Notes: generated from the sequence alone by a model not told the origin. A stretch of 6,416 nucleotides of DNA from Alphaproteobacteria bacterium (GCA_017555325.1 JAFZGR010000241.1:1-6416), one strand, 5' to 3'. Counted from the stretch's first letter, positions 1-6,416 are shown. A program made the numbers and translations.

Positions 1-1
1 T

Positions 2-1432
2 TATTTAAAACATTATCGGTTATTACAATCTGTTGGACCAATTTGGCATACGCATAAGTTAGGTCGACAGGCAGGACAAAGCCAAGTGGATGTATTACTT
101 TCTCAACAAAAACCGCCTAAACCGGTACGTCATCAAATTTGGATTAATGATAATTTGATGATTCGTTCTAAATTTTTAACAAATGAAAGTTTGTCTGAAT
201 ACATACTTAAAAATCAGGTTCTTATTGATAATATATTTTATATGATTGCGTTTGCACAAGAGATTTATCAAAAAAACGGTCAAAATTGTTCACAGAAAAT
301 TTTAGATGAAGAAAGTAAAAAAAGGCAGTTAGAATGTGCAAAATACACATACGAGAAATTTTTAGAACAATATGGATTGCTTTCAATAGAATTATTTTGT
401 TCAATTGTTCAACAATTGAAACAAAAATCCGGATTGCCGATTAATACCAATGTTTTTGATAATGTTAATAAAATTAACGGATTGACTCAATTGTTTTCGG
501 CAGATGAAATTAATCGGATGAAAACATATTTGGTGATTCGGGATCAATTGGCACATCCGGTGGAATATAATTTCAGGTTTTTTGGAGATAAAACGAATAA
601 TCCGAATACCGTTAATTATTTAACGGATTTTGTTTCGGATATGGTTACCTGTTTGGCAAAGTTGTTAAATAAAAGTGAAGCGGATATTAAAAATAAAATA
701 GCTACTATATATGAAGATCATATTTATGATGTCAGACCGCTTATTTTATTAATGGATTCCCGAAAAGCATTGAGAGAAATTTGTATTACAAAAGGGAATT
801 TGAATCCTAATCAACCGGATGTGTTTTTAAGATTGGGAATGATTACGGAAGATGAAAATAAAAAATTAGCAGTGGCGGCTCAATTAAGAAATACATTGTG
901 TCATGTCAAAATTGATAAGATAGTCGCGAAACAAGCACAAGAATTAAGTTGGGAAATTCGCCCGATTATTGAAAAAATTTCAGAGTTCGTTGAACAAAAA
1001 TATGGGGAGAACTTACATGGTTGTTATTTTGGATATGCCGGAAATTCTCAAAAATCATCCGGTATAGATTTAAAAAAGACATATCCGTTTTTACATATTT
1101 CACTGGAAAATGATCCGGATAAAGATGTTTTTGAAACAGCATTTCAAGCAAAACAAGCACAAAGTAAAGAACCGTTAAATCGTCAATTATTACAAGATTT
1201 ATATATGTTTGCTCAAACATTTCAATCTATGTTTTTAACCAACGAACCGCTTCAAAATAATGCTTATTATCATGAACAAGAGTTGAACCCGTTTTTAATG
1301 AGTATTGATAAAGCCCTGCAACAACCAACAAATAATCCCAGACGAACAATTATGAGTGGATTGGTGTCAACATGGGTTGCCGGAACGCCTATTCCCCGGT
1401 TAAAAAAGACAAGTGCCAAAACTAATGGATAA
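2..1432 (+). CDS. Tandem-HEPN protein, putative ribonuclease (5'-truncated by window edge)
   Basis: The frame is open from the first bases to TAA at 1430-1432 (476 visible codons), followed in frame by TAG. A GTG at 86 has an AGGCAGGA-like site 9 bases upstream, but the 28 stop-free codons before it look coding, so the gene probably begins outside the window. Two R-x4-H motifs are seen: RDQLAH (539-556) and RNTLCH (887-904). Each lies late in a largely helical stretch of about 110-160 residues (about 185-685 and 685-1000), where HEPN domains place their active site. HEPN proteins with this motif are typically metal-independent RNases of toxin, Abi and CRISPR (Cas13, Csm6) systems. The last roughly 140 residues resemble nothing I know and end in a basic tail. 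No membrane segment is seen. The 116-residue spacing between motifs is much shorter than in typical Cas13. RNase activity and a defence role are inferred, and the family is not recognised. Confidence 0.65.
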   Translation, partial: YLKHYRLLQSVGPIWHTHKLGRQAGQSQVDVLLSQQKPPKPVRHQIWINDNLMIRSKFLTNESLSEYILKNQVLIDNIFYMIAFAQEIYQKNGQNCSQKILDEESKKRQLECAKYTYEKFLEQYGLLSIELFCSIVQQLKQKSGLPINTNVFDNVNKINGLTQLFSADEINRMKTYLVIRDQLAHPVEYNFRFFGDKTNNPNTVNYLTDFVSDMVTCLAKLLNKSEADIKNKIATIYEDHIYDVRPLILLMDSRKALREICITKGNLNPNQPDVFLRLGMITEDENKKLAVAAQLRNTLCHVKIDKIVAKQAQELSWEIRPIIEKISEFVEQKYGENLHGCYFGYAGNSQKSSGIDLKKTYPFLHISLENDPDKDVFETAFQAKQAQSKEPLNRQLLQDLYMFAQTFQSMFLTNEPLQNNAYYHEQELNPFLMSIDKALQQPTNNPRRTIMSGLVSTWVAGTPIPRLKKTSAKTNG

Positions 1433-1435
1433 TAG

Positions 1436-1653
1436 ATGATTTATATTGAATGTGGTTTAGATTTTGATAACAATAAATTTGGTTTGGGCGAAGTGTTGAA
1501 ATTGAAAGTGATAATGGTGAGGAAGGTTGTTGTAAAAAAATGATTCGGTTGAAAAATAAACGGTATTGTTTTCGTTTTTGGATATTTAAAACGGTTTTTG
1601 TTATTTCTCGAAATGGCTTTGACGTAAAAACAAAAAAAAACGTTATAATTTAA
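1436..1653 (+). other. Possible small gene split by a -1 frame change at an A7 run
   Basis: A 35-codon frame (ATG 1436 to TGA 1541-1543) starts 3 bases after the HEPN stop. A second 37-codon frame (ATG 1540 to TAA 1651-1653) overlaps it as ATGA. The first frame ends GTA AAA AAA TGA, so the A7 run (1534-1540) is a canonical A-AAA-AAA slippery heptamer. A -1 slip, or one extra A, joins both frames into about 72 residues. GAGGAAGG at 1519-1526 could act as a Shine-Dalgarno-like stimulator, as in dnaX, or as a distant ribosome site for the second ATG. The first ATG has no ribosome site. The product would be basic, with no recognised domain. It could equally be a decayed fragment or chance. Confidence 0.15.
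1619..1649 (+). promoter_or_regulatory. Sigma70-type promoter for the P-loop kinase gene
   Basis: TTGACG (1619-1624) and a perfect TATAAT (1644-1649) are separated by 19 bases, slightly long but tolerated. Transcription would start near 1656, about 30 bases before the ATG at 1686. This suggests the kinase is transcribed independently of the HEPN gene upstream. Confidence 0.6.
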
Positions 1654-1685
1654 AAATTGTTTTTTTGGTTGAAGGTAAAGCTTAA

Positions 1686-2150
1686 ATGTCAAAAATTTAT
1701 TTAATATGTGGTTTTTTAGGTGCTGGAAAAACAACAATTAGTCAACAATTAGCACATCAAACTGATTCAATTCATTTAAATCCGGATAAATTGTGTTTTG
1801 ATTTGTTTTCAAAGCAAGAATGCGAACAAAATTGGGATGAATGCTTTTCAAAAACGATTTCTGCTATCTGGGAACAGACGGCTGTTTATGCTCAAATAAA
1901 CAAAGATGTTATTATTGATATGGGATTTTGGACAAGAGTTAGTCGGGACACAGCTAAAGAACAAGCTAAAATACTGGGAGCAGATGCAATTTTATATTAT
2001 ATTTATGCACCGGATGAAATTTTAAAAAAACGATTATCCCTTCGGCAAGGAAAGATTGCAGAATATAATTTAAAGCAATTTGAAAATCTTAAAAAAAAGT
2101 TTGAGGAACCAACGGCTGATGAAAATGTAATCAGAATTAATAATTTTTAA
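1686..2150 (+). CDS. Small P-loop kinase/ATPase (AAA_33 / zeta-toxin-like)
   Basis: This 154-residue cytosolic protein probably phosphorylates a small molecule or nucleotide-like substrate; the substrate cannot be read from sequence. It has a Walker A motif GFLGAGKTT at residues 9-17 (K15 and T16 bind ATP phosphates). An aspartate at D34 in LNPDK lies where such kinases often have a substrate or catalytic acid. The hydrophobic strand VIIDMGFWTR (75-84) places D78 as the Walker B-like acid, and an arginine-rich LID segment, KKRLSLRQGK (114-123), follows. This order matches the AAA_33 group, which is related to zeta toxins and chloramphenicol phosphotransferase, and the length suits a single minimal domain. 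AAGG at 1672-1675, 10 bases upstream, supports the ATG. The gene has its own promoter and converges on the DUF805 gene with 16 bases between the stops. It could be a housekeeping or resistance-type kinase; no antitoxin partner is visible beside it. Confidence 0.8.
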   Translation: MSKIYLICGFLGAGKTTISQQLAHQTDSIHLNPDKLCFDLFSKQECEQNWDECFSKTISAIWEQTAVYAQINKDVIIDMGFWTRVSRDTAKEQAKILGADAILYYIYAPDEILKKRLSLRQGKIAEYNLKQFENLKKKFEEPTADENVIRINNF

Positions 2151-2166
2151 AAATCAGAGTGGCTTT

Positions 2167-2637
2167 TTATATTTTCGGAGCCCCATATTTGTTTACTTTT
2201 CGTTGTGATGGTATAAATCCGGCAATCAAGCCGATAGTCGGTATAATAAAAACAAGTATGTATCCGCCTAAAACAAAAATAACAGAATGTATTTTTTGTA
2301 AAACGGGAAACACAAGACCCATATAGTCCAAAACGGCAAATAAAAGAGCTAAACAAACGAAAAACAAAAACAGGGAAAGCGGAACAATCCACAGCGTATG
2401 TGCACTTTTGCCGATATCGTGCAAGCGACGAACCGTAGCTGCAATGAAAGGAAGAATATTAGCCAAAAATAATAAAGAGGAATATATAGATGGAACGTTA
2501 AATGCTTTTAAAATAAAAAAAACAAGAAACATCCCCAGTTGAGCAAACCAAAATTCCAAACGAGTTATACGGCCATTCCAATTAAGCCAGTGTTGCCAAT
2601 AAGAAACAAGTGAATCGACAAAATTAATATTATGCAT
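2167..2637 (-). CDS. DUF805 family inner-membrane protein
   Basis: This 156-residue protein is predicted to lie in the inner membrane with four helices (about residues 29-46, 53-69, 81-105 and 117-141). The DUF805 hallmarks are present in order: the N-terminal NGRITRLEFW (21-30), the loop motif RRLHDIGKS (70-78) after helix 2, and a C-terminal NKYG (149-152) after the last helix. Length is normal for the family. The family is widespread in proteobacteria and often found near phage or stress genes, but its biochemical role is not established. On the minus strand, GGAG (plus-strand 2643-2646) lies 5 bases before the ATG, which fixes the start. It is divergent from cpoB and probably monocistronic. 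Confidence 0.9.
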   Translation of the reverse strand: MHNINFVDSLVSYWQHWLNWNGRITRLEFWFAQLGMFLVFFILKAFNVPSIYSSLLFLANILPFIAATVRRLHDIGKSAHTLWIVPLSLFLFFVCLALLFAVLDYMGLVFPVLQKIHSVIFVLGGYILVFIIPTIGLIAGFIPSQRKVNKYGAPKI

Positions 2638-2666
2638 GATATCTCCAATTCGTAACAGAATAAATA

Positions 2667-2696
2667 ATAATACTTCCTTTGTCGGTTGTTTGTCAA
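2667..2696 (-). promoter_or_regulatory. Sigma70-type promoter for the DUF805 gene
   Basis: Read on the minus strand, a perfect TTGACA (plus-strand 2691-2696) is followed after 18 bases by TATTAT (plus-strand 2667-2672). The predicted start is near 2660, giving a leader of roughly 20-25 bases with GGAG just before the ATG. Confidence 0.65.
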
Positions 2697-2730
2697 GCTT
2701 ATATTTTTATCAAAAAAAGAATTGACAACC
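2684..2730. repeat. Imperfect inverted repeat in the divergent promoter region
   Basis: GGTTGTTTGTCAA (2684-2696) and TTGACAACC (2722-2730) are inverted copies if the left arm carries a short insertion (GGTTG...GTCAA against GGTTGTCAA). The left arm overlaps the -35 box of the DUF805 promoter. The right arm contains a TTGACA but no good -10 at normal distance. It may be a regulator site shared by the two divergent genes, but shared -35 sequence alone could create the symmetry. Confidence 0.25.
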
Positions 2731-2753
2731 AGATATTTGTCTTGATTTTTTAT

Positions 2754-2784
2754 TTGACAATTTTATAAAAATAGCCTTTATTAT
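2754..2784 (+). promoter_or_regulatory. Sigma70-type promoter for cpoB-tilS-ftsH
   Basis: A perfect TTGACA (2754-2759) is followed by TATTAT (2779-2784) at 19-base spacing; the alternative TTTATT (2777-2782) gives 17. Transcription would begin near 2791, about 28 bases before the preferred cpoB ATG at 2819. No later promoter is evident before ftsH, so this may drive all three genes. Confidence 0.55.
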
Positions 2785-2804
2785 AAAGAATAAAATGTTT
2801 TATA

Positions 2805-2812
2805 AAGGAAGG
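2805..2812 (+). promoter_or_regulatory. Ribosome binding site that decides the cpoB start
   Basis: AAGGAAGG lies 6 bases before the ATG at 2819. The in-frame ATG at 2795, eight codons earlier, lies upstream of this site, has no Shine-Dalgarno of its own and would sit almost at the predicted transcription start. Starting at 2819 also leaves a clean signal peptide. Confidence 0.8.
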
Positions 2813-2818
2813 TTTGTT

Positions 2819-3622
2819 ATGCGGTATTCATTGTCATATATATTGTTGTTTTCTGTTTTGTTTTCTACAAACGTTGCGTGGGCTTTGTCGGATACGCAAA
2901 ATGAAATTTTGTATGACAAAGTAGAGCGTTTGGAAAAAGATGTTATGTCTTTACAACGTAAGTTTTATACCGGAGCCGGTCATTCATCAAAAAACACATC
3001 AGCGATTGATACCTCTTCTTTGGATGGATTATACACACAAATTACTTCACAACAAGAAGTTATACAACAATTAACAGCAAAGGTTGAACAGTTGGAATAT
3101 GCTCAAAAACAGTTGGAAGATAAATTAAATAAAATGAATGCAGATATTGATGTGCGTTTTTCTATGGCAGAAAAGGCGGTTGCCGAATCTAAAAACACAA
3201 AAGCAGTTACTTCAACACCGGTAAAAAGTAATCCCAAAGAAATGCAGGCAGCTTATGATAAAGCATATGCCGCAATGAAAAAAGGTGATTATAAAACCGC
3301 AGAAGCTGGTTTTACGTCATTTATGAAAAAATATCCGAAATCTGATTTAATTGGTAATGCCAATTATTGGTTGGGAGAAACATATTATGCTCGTGGTCAG
3401 TTTGAACAGGCTGTTGGTATTTTTGCAGACGGATTTACAAAATATAAAAAAAATTCCAAAGCACCGGATAATCTGTTGAAATTAGGATTAAGTATGAATA
3501 AATTGGGGCGGAAGCAGGATGCTTGCACGGCATTTACCTCATTAAGCAGTGAATTCCCGAAGGCCTCTCAAACAGTGAAAAATCGGGCAAAAGCAGAGGC
3601 TAAAAAACTCTCTTGTAAGTAA
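2819..3622 (+). CDS. cpoB: Cell division coordinator CpoB / Tol-Pal system protein YbgF
   Basis: CpoB is a periplasmic protein that in E. coli links the Tol-Pal machine to PBP1B and coordinates outer-membrane constriction with septal peptidoglycan synthesis. From the start at 2819 (267 residues) it shows a signal peptide of about 22 residues ending NVAWA, then a short helix and a long coiled coil (about 71-120) corresponding to the trimerising, TolA-binding region. A Ser/Thr/Lys-rich linker follows, then about three TPR repeats (145 to the end) including NANYWLGETYYARGQFEQA, a YbgF hallmark. Two cysteines, one in the last TPR and one at the penultimate residue, match many alphaproteobacterial homologues and may form a disulfide. 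The gene is first in a likely operon with tilS 16 bases downstream. tolB and pal, often just upstream in this class, are absent here; a divergent DUF805 gene takes their place. Confidence 0.93.
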   Translation: MRYSLSYILLFSVLFSTNVAWALSDTQNEILYDKVERLEKDVMSLQRKFYTGAGHSSKNTSAIDTSSLDGLYTQITSQQEVIQQLTAKVEQLEYAQKQLEDKLNKMNADIDVRFSMAEKAVAESKNTKAVTSTPVKSNPKEMQAAYDKAYAAMKKGDYKTAEAGFTSFMKKYPKSDLIGNANYWLGETYYARGQFEQAVGIFADGFTKYKKNSKAPDNLLKLGLSMNKLGRKQDACTAFTSLSSEFPKASQTVKNRAKAEAKKLSCK

Positions 3623-3638
3623 GGTTTTTTGTTTTTAA

Positions 3639-4856
3639 ATGTCTGTGTTGAATTTAGATGATTTTAATAAATTAATGCAACCGTTTGGCTTGTTAAACGG
3701 TATGCATATTGCTGTTGGTATTTCTGGTGGGGCTGATAGTTTATGCTTAACGCTTTTGTTATCCGAATGGGCAAAGCAAAATAATATTGATTTAACGGCT
3801 TTAACCGTTAATCATAATTTAAGAACGGTTGCAGCTCAAGAAGCCGAAGATGTTCATCATTTTTTAACACAAAAAAATATTCATCATGTTATTTTAACCA
3901 ATCAAAAACCCATTCCGGAAAGTGGTTTGGAAGTGTATGCCCGTCAGATACGGTATGATTTGTTAACGGATTATTGTCGGAAACATCAAATTTTTGATTT
4001 GTTTTTAGCCCATCATCAGGCTGATCAAGCAGAAACATTTTTGTTGAGATTGGCAAAATCTACAGGATTAAACGGATTAAGCGGCATGCGAATCACATCC
4101 GTTCGAAATGGATTAAAGATTCATCGACCGCTTTTGTCTGTTTCCAAGCAAGATTTAACAGATACGTTAAATGCTTCTCAAATAACGTGGGTTGAAGATG
4201 AAATGAATGCTGATGAACGGTACGAACGTGTTAAATGGCGACACTTTTTGCCAGTTTTGGCAGAAAAGGGCGTTTCTTTAAGTGCTATTGCACAAACAAT
4301 GCAACGGTTGTCTCGGGCTGATGAAGCATTAGCTGAATATACCGAAGCGTTTATTAATAAAAACGTATGGATTGATTTTCGTGGATTTGCACGATTGCCT
4401 GTTGAAAAATGGCAACTTTTGCCAGCGGAAATTAAAATTCGGGTTGTGATGGATTTAATTCAGCAGATTGGGCAATCGGATAAACAAATTTCATTAAAAT
4501 CCGTTGAGCATTTATGTAACAAATTGCCTTGTTCCGCTACAATAGGAAATTGTGTTTTTGTGCCACATAAAACAGGATTGTATATCGGAAAGGAAAAGCA
4601 TTTAATGCCTGTGCAGAAAAGCGTAAAAGCCGGAGAAACCATTGTGTGGGATCGTTTTAAAATGACGGCTTTAACGGATTGTATTGTAAAGGCAGGTATG
4701 CCTGTTCAAAAAATTGAAAATATTCCTGCGGTCATTCAAAAATCTTTTCCCGCTGTTTTTATGGAAAAAGAACTTGAAAAAACAGTTCAGATTGACTATA
4801 AGGAAAAGAATGATTCATTTGTTCAGATTGAATTTTTAAAATATAATCAAGGATAG
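3639..4856 (+). CDS. tilS: tRNA(Ile)-lysidine synthase TilS
   Basis: TilS uses ATP and lysine to convert C34 of the CAU-anticodon tRNA-Ile to lysidine, so the tRNA reads AUA and is charged with isoleucine; it is essential in most bacteria. The 405-residue protein has the PP-loop SGGADS (29-34) after strand HIAVGI, then VNHNLR (57-62), the ARQIRYDLL helix (101-109), and LAHHQADQAETFLLRL (123-138), which carries the conserved H-x-D-D/Q-x-x-E-T core. Then come GLSGM (146-150), HRPLL (162-166) and the W-V-E-D...N...ER...R.H segment (194-212) of the N-terminal domain. The later part is diverged, as is usual for the tRNA-binding C-terminal domains. Length is within the family range. The start agrees with homologues in the residues preceding the PP-loop, although the nearest AAGG (3621-3624, overlapping the cpoB stop) is 14 bases away. 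It lies between cpoB and ftsH in a probable operon. Confidence 0.95.
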   Translation: MSVLNLDDFNKLMQPFGLLNGMHIAVGISGGADSLCLTLLLSEWAKQNNIDLTALTVNHNLRTVAAQEAEDVHHFLTQKNIHHVILTNQKPIPESGLEVYARQIRYDLLTDYCRKHQIFDLFLAHHQADQAETFLLRLAKSTGLNGLSGMRITSVRNGLKIHRPLLSVSKQDLTDTLNASQITWVEDEMNADERYERVKWRHFLPVLAEKGVSLSAIAQTMQRLSRADEALAEYTEAFINKNVWIDFRGFARLPVEKWQLLPAEIKIRVVMDLIQQIGQSDKQISLKSVEHLCNKLPCSATIGNCVFVPHKTGLYIGKEKHLMPVQKSVKAGETIVWDRFKMTALTDCIVKAGMPVQKIENIPAVIQKSFPAVFMEKELEKTVQIDYKEKNDSFVQIEFLKYNQG

Positions 4857-4862
4857 TAAAAA

Positions 4863-6416
4863 ATGAAAAAACAAAATAATTTTGGACGTAATTTACTGTT
4901 ATGGGCGATTATTATTTTTGCTGTAATGACAATTGCTCAAATTTCTGCTCCGAACGGAACGGTTGGGAAAGAAAACAAACTGACTTTCTCCGAGTTTGTT
5001 GCCGCTGTTGAAAAAGGGGAAATTAAAACAGTTAAAATTCAAGATCAATCTTTAACGGGAGAAAAACAGACCGGCGAAAAATATGAAAGTTATGCTCCGA
5101 ATGAGGCAGGATTGATTCCGCTTTTACAAAAAAATAATGTTGCGATTACGGCTGTTCCGACTGAAGACGGCAGTTCAGGGTGGTTAGTCAGCTTAATTTC
5201 TTGGGCGCCGATTTTGTTGTTTGCCGGTTTATGGATTGTTATGATGAAACAAATGGCATCCAGTAATGGAAAAGCCATGAATTTTGGCAAATCAAAAGCC
5301 CGTTTAATGGAAGGTAAAGATAAAGTAACGTTTGCGGATGTTGCCGGTATTGATGAAGCAAAAGAGGAATTACATGAAATTGTTGATTTCTTAAAAGCTC
5401 CTGTTAAATTTCAGCGTTTAGGCGGAAAAATTCCAAAAGGTGCTTTATTAGTTGGCCCTCCGGGAACAGGGAAAACGTTATTGGCTCGGGCAATTGCCGG
5501 AGAAGCTAATGTGCCGTTTTTCAGTATTTCCGGTTCGGATTTTGTGGAAATGTTTGTCGGTGTTGGGGCTTCTCGTGTACGGGATATGTTTGAACAGGCT
5601 AAAAAAGCTGCTCCATGTATTGTTTTTGTGGACGAAATTGATGCAGTTGGTCGTCATCGGGGAGCCGGTTTGGGTGGTGGCAATGATGAACGGGAACAAA
5701 CACTCAATCAGTTGTTGGTTGAAATGGATGGATTTGAAGAAAATTCCGGTATTATTTTAATTGCCGCAACAAACAGACCTGATGTGTTGGATCCGGCATT
5801 ATTACGACCGGGACGTTTTGACAGACAAATTGTTGTTTCCAATCCGGACATTAAAGGTCGTGAGGCGATTTTAAACGTTCACATTAAAAAAGTACCATTG
5901 GCACCAAATGTGGATTTGCCTGTTATCGCTCGGGGTACACCTGGGTTTTCAGGCGCTGATTTGGCTAACTTGGTTAATGAAGCGGCCTTGTTGGCAGCAC
6001 GTCGAAATAAAACAATGGTGACAATGCAGGAATTTGAAGATGCCAAAGATAAAGTGATGATGGGTTCTGAACGTAAATCTATGGTAATGGATGATGCTGA
6101 AAAGCGGATGACAGCCTATCATGAAGCCGGCCATGCAATTGTATCTTTACATTTGCCGGAATCTGATCCTTTGCATAAAGTGACAATTATTCCGAGAGGG
6201 CGGGCATTGGGTGTGACAATGCAGTTACCTGAAAAAGATAAATATTCTCAAAGCATGACATATTTAAAATCACGGTTAAGTATTTTATTTGCCGGTCGTA
6301 TTGCTGAAGAAATGATTTTAGGAAAAGAAGGGGTATCAACCGGTGCTAGTAATGATATTCAGGTTGCAACAACAATTGCCCGTAAAATGGTCAGTGAATG
6401 GGGTATGAGTGATGAA
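4863..6416 (+). CDS. ftsH: ATP-dependent zinc metalloprotease FtsH (3'-truncated by window edge)
   Basis: FtsH is a membrane-anchored hexameric AAA+ protease that extracts and degrades misfolded membrane proteins and regulators such as LpxC and sigma32 in E. coli. The visible 518 codons give two transmembrane helices (about 11-29 and 107-131) flanking a small periplasmic domain. The cytosolic AAA module follows: Walker A GPPGTGKT (198-205), pore-loop MFVGVGA (around 230), Walker B IVFVDEID with D257/E258, and second region of homology ATNRPDVLDPALLRPGRFDR (302-321) with arginine fingers R315 and R318. The protease domain has HEAGH (420-424) and the third zinc ligand D498 in TGASNDIQ. These positions run three ahead of E. 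coli FtsH, so roughly 125 residues are missing beyond the edge. AAGGA (4849-4853), inside the end of tilS, lies 9 bases before the ATG; the tilS gap is 6 bases. No residue needed for activity is lost in the visible part. Confidence 0.97.
   Translation, partial: MKKQNNFGRNLLLWAIIIFAVMTIAQISAPNGTVGKENKLTFSEFVAAVEKGEIKTVKIQDQSLTGEKQTGEKYESYAPNEAGLIPLLQKNNVAITAVPTEDGSSGWLVSLISWAPILLFAGLWIVMMKQMASSNGKAMNFGKSKARLMEGKDKVTFADVAGIDEAKEELHEIVDFLKAPVKFQRLGGKIPKGALLVGPPGTGKTLLARAIAGEANVPFFSISGSDFVEMFVGVGASRVRDMFEQAKKAAPCIVFVDEIDAVGRHRGAGLGGGNDEREQTLNQLLVEMDGFEENSGIILIAATNRPDVLDPALLRPGRFDRQIVVSNPDIKGREAILNVHIKKVPLAPNVDLPVIARGTPGFSGADLANLVNEAALLAARRNKTMVTMQEFEDAKDKVMMGSERKSMVMDDAEKRMTAYHEAGHAIVSLHLPESDPLHKVTIIPRGRALGVTMQLPEKDKYSQSMTYLKSRLSILFAGRIAEEMILGKEGVSTGASNDIQVATTIARKMVSEWGMSDE

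Larger units (their letters stand above)
1433..1685. other. Intergenic region between HEPN gene and P-loop kinase
   Basis: This 253-base AT-rich gap holds a promoter for the downstream kinase (1619-1649) and two very short overlapping frames (1436-1653, listed separately). I see no CRISPR-type repeats, no tRNA, and no GC-rich hairpin followed by a T run that would end transcription of the HEPN gene. An imperfect AAACGGT-plus-T-rich duplication near 1558-1610 is too degenerate to call a repeat. Confidence 0.6.

Noticed and set aside
86..1432. GTG at 86 as the true start of the HEPN gene
   Set aside because: An AGGCAGGA-like site lies at reasonable distance, but the frame stays open for 28 more codons to the window edge in AT-rich DNA and the upstream translation looks protein-like. 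A 5'-truncated gene is more likely, though an internal start cannot be excluded.
2..1432. Calling the protein Cas13
   Set aside because: The two R-x4-H motifs are only 116 residues apart, 175 residues follow the second, no array is visible and no Cas13-specific features are recognised. The evidence supports HEPN motifs only.
1626..1668. A-rich/T-rich hairpin as terminator of the HEPN gene
   Set aside because: Pairing of AAAAACAA with TTGTTTTT has no GC core and a long loop, and it overlaps the kinase promoter.
1433..1685. CRISPR array or guide RNA locus beside the HEPN gene
   Set aside because: No regularly spaced direct repeats are visible in the 253 bases. Only a loose AAACGGT-plus-T-run similarity occurs twice.
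1441..1737. 98-codon minus-strand open frame over the intergenic gap and kinase start
   Set aside because: The translation is low-complexity F/K/N/T-rich, as expected from the complement of T/A-rich DNA. It overlaps the Walker A coding region and has no recognised domain.
2140..2185. Bidirectional terminator between the kinase and DUF805 genes
   Set aside because: The candidates are an AT-only palindrome (ATTTTTAAAAAT) over the kinase stop and a 4-bp GGCT/AGCC stem with a 14-base loop. Neither is a convincing intrinsic terminator.
2795..2818. Upstream ATG at 2795 as the cpoB start
   Set aside because: It has no ribosome site, lies about at the predicted transcription start, and would put KGR residues before the signal peptide. 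The ATG at 2819 has AAGGAAGG 6 bases upstream.
5452..5760. 102-codon plus-strand open frame inside ftsH
   Set aside because: It is an out-of-frame shadow: the ftsH frame is open across it with intact Walker A, Walker B and second-region-of-homology motifs.

Overview
This AT-rich window (about one third G+C by eye) most likely comes from an alphaproteobacterium. The evidence is the compact order cpoB (ybgF) - tilS - ftsH, a conserved alphaproteobacterial arrangement, together with the C-terminal cysteine pattern of CpoB and the low G+C typical of host-associated or gut lineages. Tryptophan is read as TGG and genes end at ordinary stops, so the standard bacterial code applies. No finer taxonomic call can be supported from the sequence alone.

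Left part (1-1685): the window opens inside a large gene whose visible C-terminal 476 codons carry two R-x4-H motifs, the catalytic signature of HEPN ribonucleases, 116 residues apart. I do not recognise the family. A 253-base gap follows. It holds no clear gene, no CRISPR repeats and no terminator. It does contain a possible small frameshifted reading frame and a strong-looking promoter for the next gene.

Middle part (1686-2818): a small P-loop kinase/ATPase of the AAA_33 or zeta-toxin-like kind faces a DUF805 four-helix membrane protein, with only 16 bases between the stops. DUF805 is divergent from cpoB. The region between them carries a good sigma70-type promoter in each direction and an imperfect inverted repeat.

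Right part (2819-6416): cpoB, tilS and ftsH run on one strand with gaps of 16 and 6 bases and form a likely operon. CpoB is the periplasmic Tol-Pal / cell-wall synthesis coordinator. TilS makes lysidine in the AUA-reading tRNA-Ile. FtsH is the membrane AAA+ zinc protease and runs off the right edge after 518 codons, with all catalytic residues still inside the window.

The right half is ordinary housekeeping. The tandem-HEPN protein at the left edge is the one candidate for something undescribed, and the window truncates it.
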